Below, one piece after another: positions 13,467 to 14,177 of a stretch of 14,177 bases of DNA. Source of the DNA: Alphaproteobacteria bacterium (lineage in GTDB: Bacteria; Pseudomonadota; Alphaproteobacteria; Rs-D84); assembly GCA_016301865.1 (NCBI GenBank), contig JAEDOP010000009.1, positions 1-14,177 on the forward strand, in the 5' to 3' direction. Below the pieces are notes generated by a model. It worked only from the letters and a program-made list of their open reading frames with translations. It did no database searches and was not told the origin of the DNA. Both the position numbers and the translations under genes were made by a program. How positions within the stretch are numbered: the first letter of the stretch is position 1; each line of letters opens with the position of its first letter.

Positions 13467-13553
13467 TATGGCTGCGCATCAGGTTACACAGTTTCTGGTA
13501 ATCCAGAAGGAAGGGAGCCGCCGCGGGCAAGCAATTGCCCGCGGTGTATTTTT
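13467..13553 (+). terminator. Structured 3' region and terminator after the 111-residue gene
   Basis: A perfect 10-bp stem CCGCGGGCAA (13521-13530) / TTGCCCGCGG (13535-13544) with a GCAA tetraloop is followed by TGTATTTTTC, an imperfect T-run, and probably ends transcription. Just upstream, TTCTGG and CCAGAA pair around TAAT (about 13493-13508), and GGCT (about 13470) may pair with AGCC (about 13516), so the 3' end has a second structured domain. Confidence 0.65.
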
Positions 13554-13556
13554 CAC

Positions 13557-13584
13557 TTTACTTTTTATAAAAGGCATATATAAT
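13557..13584 (+). promoter_or_regulatory. Promoter upstream of lysS leader
   Basis: A perfect -10 TATAAT (13579-13584) with TTTACT (13557-13562) 16 bases upstream. Initiation near 13591 would read a leader of about 117 bases ending at the terminator at 13679-13707, then lysS if read through. Confidence 0.5.
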
Positions 13585-13590
13585 CATTGG

Positions 13591-13707
13591 GCAATCAACA
13601 AAATACGGGATGCACAGATTATGAAATTGTTTATTAAACGTTTGAATTGATACGGTGCGACCAACAGAAACAAAACTGCGGGCGCACTTTTATGCACCCG
13701 TTTTTTT
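13591..13707 (+). ncRNA. Putative lysS leader or small RNA with an attenuator
   Basis: This stretch starts after a consensus -10 and ends in a terminator. Competing pairings are visible. CGGGATGCA (13606-13614) can pair with the terminator 3' arm TGCACCCG (13693-13700) with only one bulged A. GTGCG (13655-13659) can pair with CGCAC (13683-13687), which overlaps the terminator 5' arm. A 9-codon ORF, MKLFIKRLN (13621-13650), lies between them; two of nine codons are Lys. Attenuation of lysS or an independent small RNA are both possible. Confidence 0.35.
13679..13707 (+). terminator. Terminator-like hairpin just upstream of lysS
   Basis: CGGGCGCA (13679-13686) with TGCACCCG (13693-13700), one C-A mismatch and a CTTTTA loop, is followed by seven T (13701-13707). 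It ends 30 bases before the lysS ATG, so it lies in the lysS leader if lysS is transcribed from the promoter at 13557-13584. Confidence 0.65.
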
Positions 13708-13736
13708 ATACCAGGCATAATACAAAGGAAACAAAA

Positions 13737-14177
13737 ATGTCAGAAAACACAACAAACACACCAATTTCAACCAATGAATTGACGGCGCGCCTGCAAAAGG
13801 CTGAAAATATCCGTGCACGTGACGGTGTCGTTTGGAAGGATAAATTTGATCGTACGCATACAATTGCCGATGCGCGTGAATTGGTGGATGGTACGCCGGT
13901 GCGCCTGGCGGGGCGTGTGACGGCACTGCGTTGGTTGGGCAAATTGATGTTCGGTCGTATCTATGACATTAACGGCGAAATTCAGTTTTCTATGTCCCGC
14001 GAAGAATTGGGCGAAGAAAACTATAAATTTATGAAGGCGAACGTTGACCTGGGTGACTTTATTGGCATTACGGGCGAATTGTATCACACAACGGCGGGCG
14101 AATTGACGGTCAAAGTATCAGCGTATGAAATCCTGTCCAAGGCCCTGCGTCCATTGCCTGAAAAATATCACGGTTTG
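13737..14177 (+). CDS. lysS: Lysyl-tRNA synthetase, class II, N-terminal part (runs off the window)
   Basis: LysRS charges tRNA-Lys with lysine in the cytoplasm. The frame is open from the ATG to the last base, giving 147 residues of an expected 500 or so. The visible part is the N-terminal OB-fold anticodon-binding domain: an N-terminal helix (ELTARLQKAENIRARDG), then VRLAGRVTALRWLGKLMFGRIYDINGEIQFSM near residues 60-91, the helix LGEENYKFMK, DLGDFIGITGELYHTTAGELTVKVS near 105-129, and the diagnostic LSKALRPLPEKYHGL at the end, which leads into the catalytic domain. A 15-residue Ser/Thr/Asn-rich extension precedes the first helix. AAGGAA (13725-13730) is 6 bases before the ATG. The terminator-like hairpin upstream suggests attenuated or separately controlled expression. 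The catalytic motifs 1-3 are outside the window. Confidence 0.93.
   Translation, partial: MSENTTNTPISTNELTARLQKAENIRARDGVVWKDKFDRTHTIADARELVDGTPVRLAGRVTALRWLGKLMFGRIYDINGEIQFSMSREELGEENYKFMKANVDLGDFIGITGELYHTTAGELTVKVSAYEILSKALRPLPEKYHGL

Noticed and set aside
13465..13530. Resemblance to SRP (4.5S) RNA: TCC-AGAA-GGAAGG near 13504-13515
   Set aside because: The apical stem and a GGAAG-like run are present, but the highly conserved symmetric internal loop (CAGG opposite AGCA) and the flanking helix are missing; a 3' UTR hairpin explains it better.
13372..13650. 92-codon open frame overlapping the end of the 111-residue gene and running through its terminator
   Set aside because: It overlaps a better-supported gene in another frame, has no ribosome-binding site, passes through a strong hairpin and its composition is not protein-like.
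13693..13721. Promoter directly before lysS (CATAAT at 13716-13721)
   Set aside because: The -10 is good, but the -35 region (TGCACC) is poor and overlaps the terminator stem, and the start would fall on the ribosome-binding site.
2..14177. Possible UGA reassignment, because no complete gene in the window ends in TGA
   Set aside because: No in-frame TGA appears inside the long genes and tryptophan is encoded by TGG throughout, so stop use of TAA/TAG here is simply a preference in a small sample.

Overview
The window is about 14 kb of bacterial chromosome built around the rplKAJL-rpoBC transcription and translation cluster. All genes look ordinary and full length except for partial genes at the two edges and one apparent frameshift near the 3' end of rpoC. 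The beta and beta' subunits, the L32-PlsX pairing, the two-domain MraZ and the class II lysyl-tRNA synthetase fit a Gram-negative bacterium. RpoB and RpoC details (a beta of about 1377 residues, a beta' tail of the GTGAY-RRVRE type) suggest an alphaproteobacterium. Codon choice is distinctive (Leu TTG, Glu GAA, Pro CCA strongly preferred), and several near-invariant motifs are altered, which suggests a fast-evolving, uncultured lineage. The taxonomic call is inference only.

Layout: 1-6623 on the plus strand holds rplK (3' part), rplA, rplJ, rplL and rpoB. An L10-type leader precedes rplJ, and a 364-base structured spacer separates rplL from rpoB. rpoC follows from 6709, then rpmF (L32, only 49 residues) and plsX. 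A rho-independent terminator sits between rpmF and plsX. A bidirectional terminator (12227-12257) separates plsX from convergent mraZ on the minus strand. mraZ stands alone, without rsmH or the division/cell-wall cluster, behind a promoter studded with helically phased TTTATGG repeats. A divergent promoter then drives a 111-residue protein of unknown function with a structured leader and a perfect Shine-Dalgarno sequence. After its terminator, a consensus-like promoter, a short putative leader RNA with its own terminator, and the start of lysS close the window.

Working together: ribosomal stalk and L1/L11 proteins and the RNA polymerase core are co-transcribed, with RNA structures in the spacers probably setting relative output. 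L32, PlsX (phospholipid synthesis) and LysRS are also growth-linked.

The most unusual non-coding signal is a family of 7-bp-periodic repeats folded as inverted pairs at three spacers (rplA/rplJ, rpoB/rpoC, rpoC/rpmF). Other points to examine are the nested long stems before rpoB, the mraZ operator array, the leader of the unknown 111-residue gene, and the rpoC frameshift. No mobile elements, CRISPR arrays, tRNAs or rRNAs were seen.
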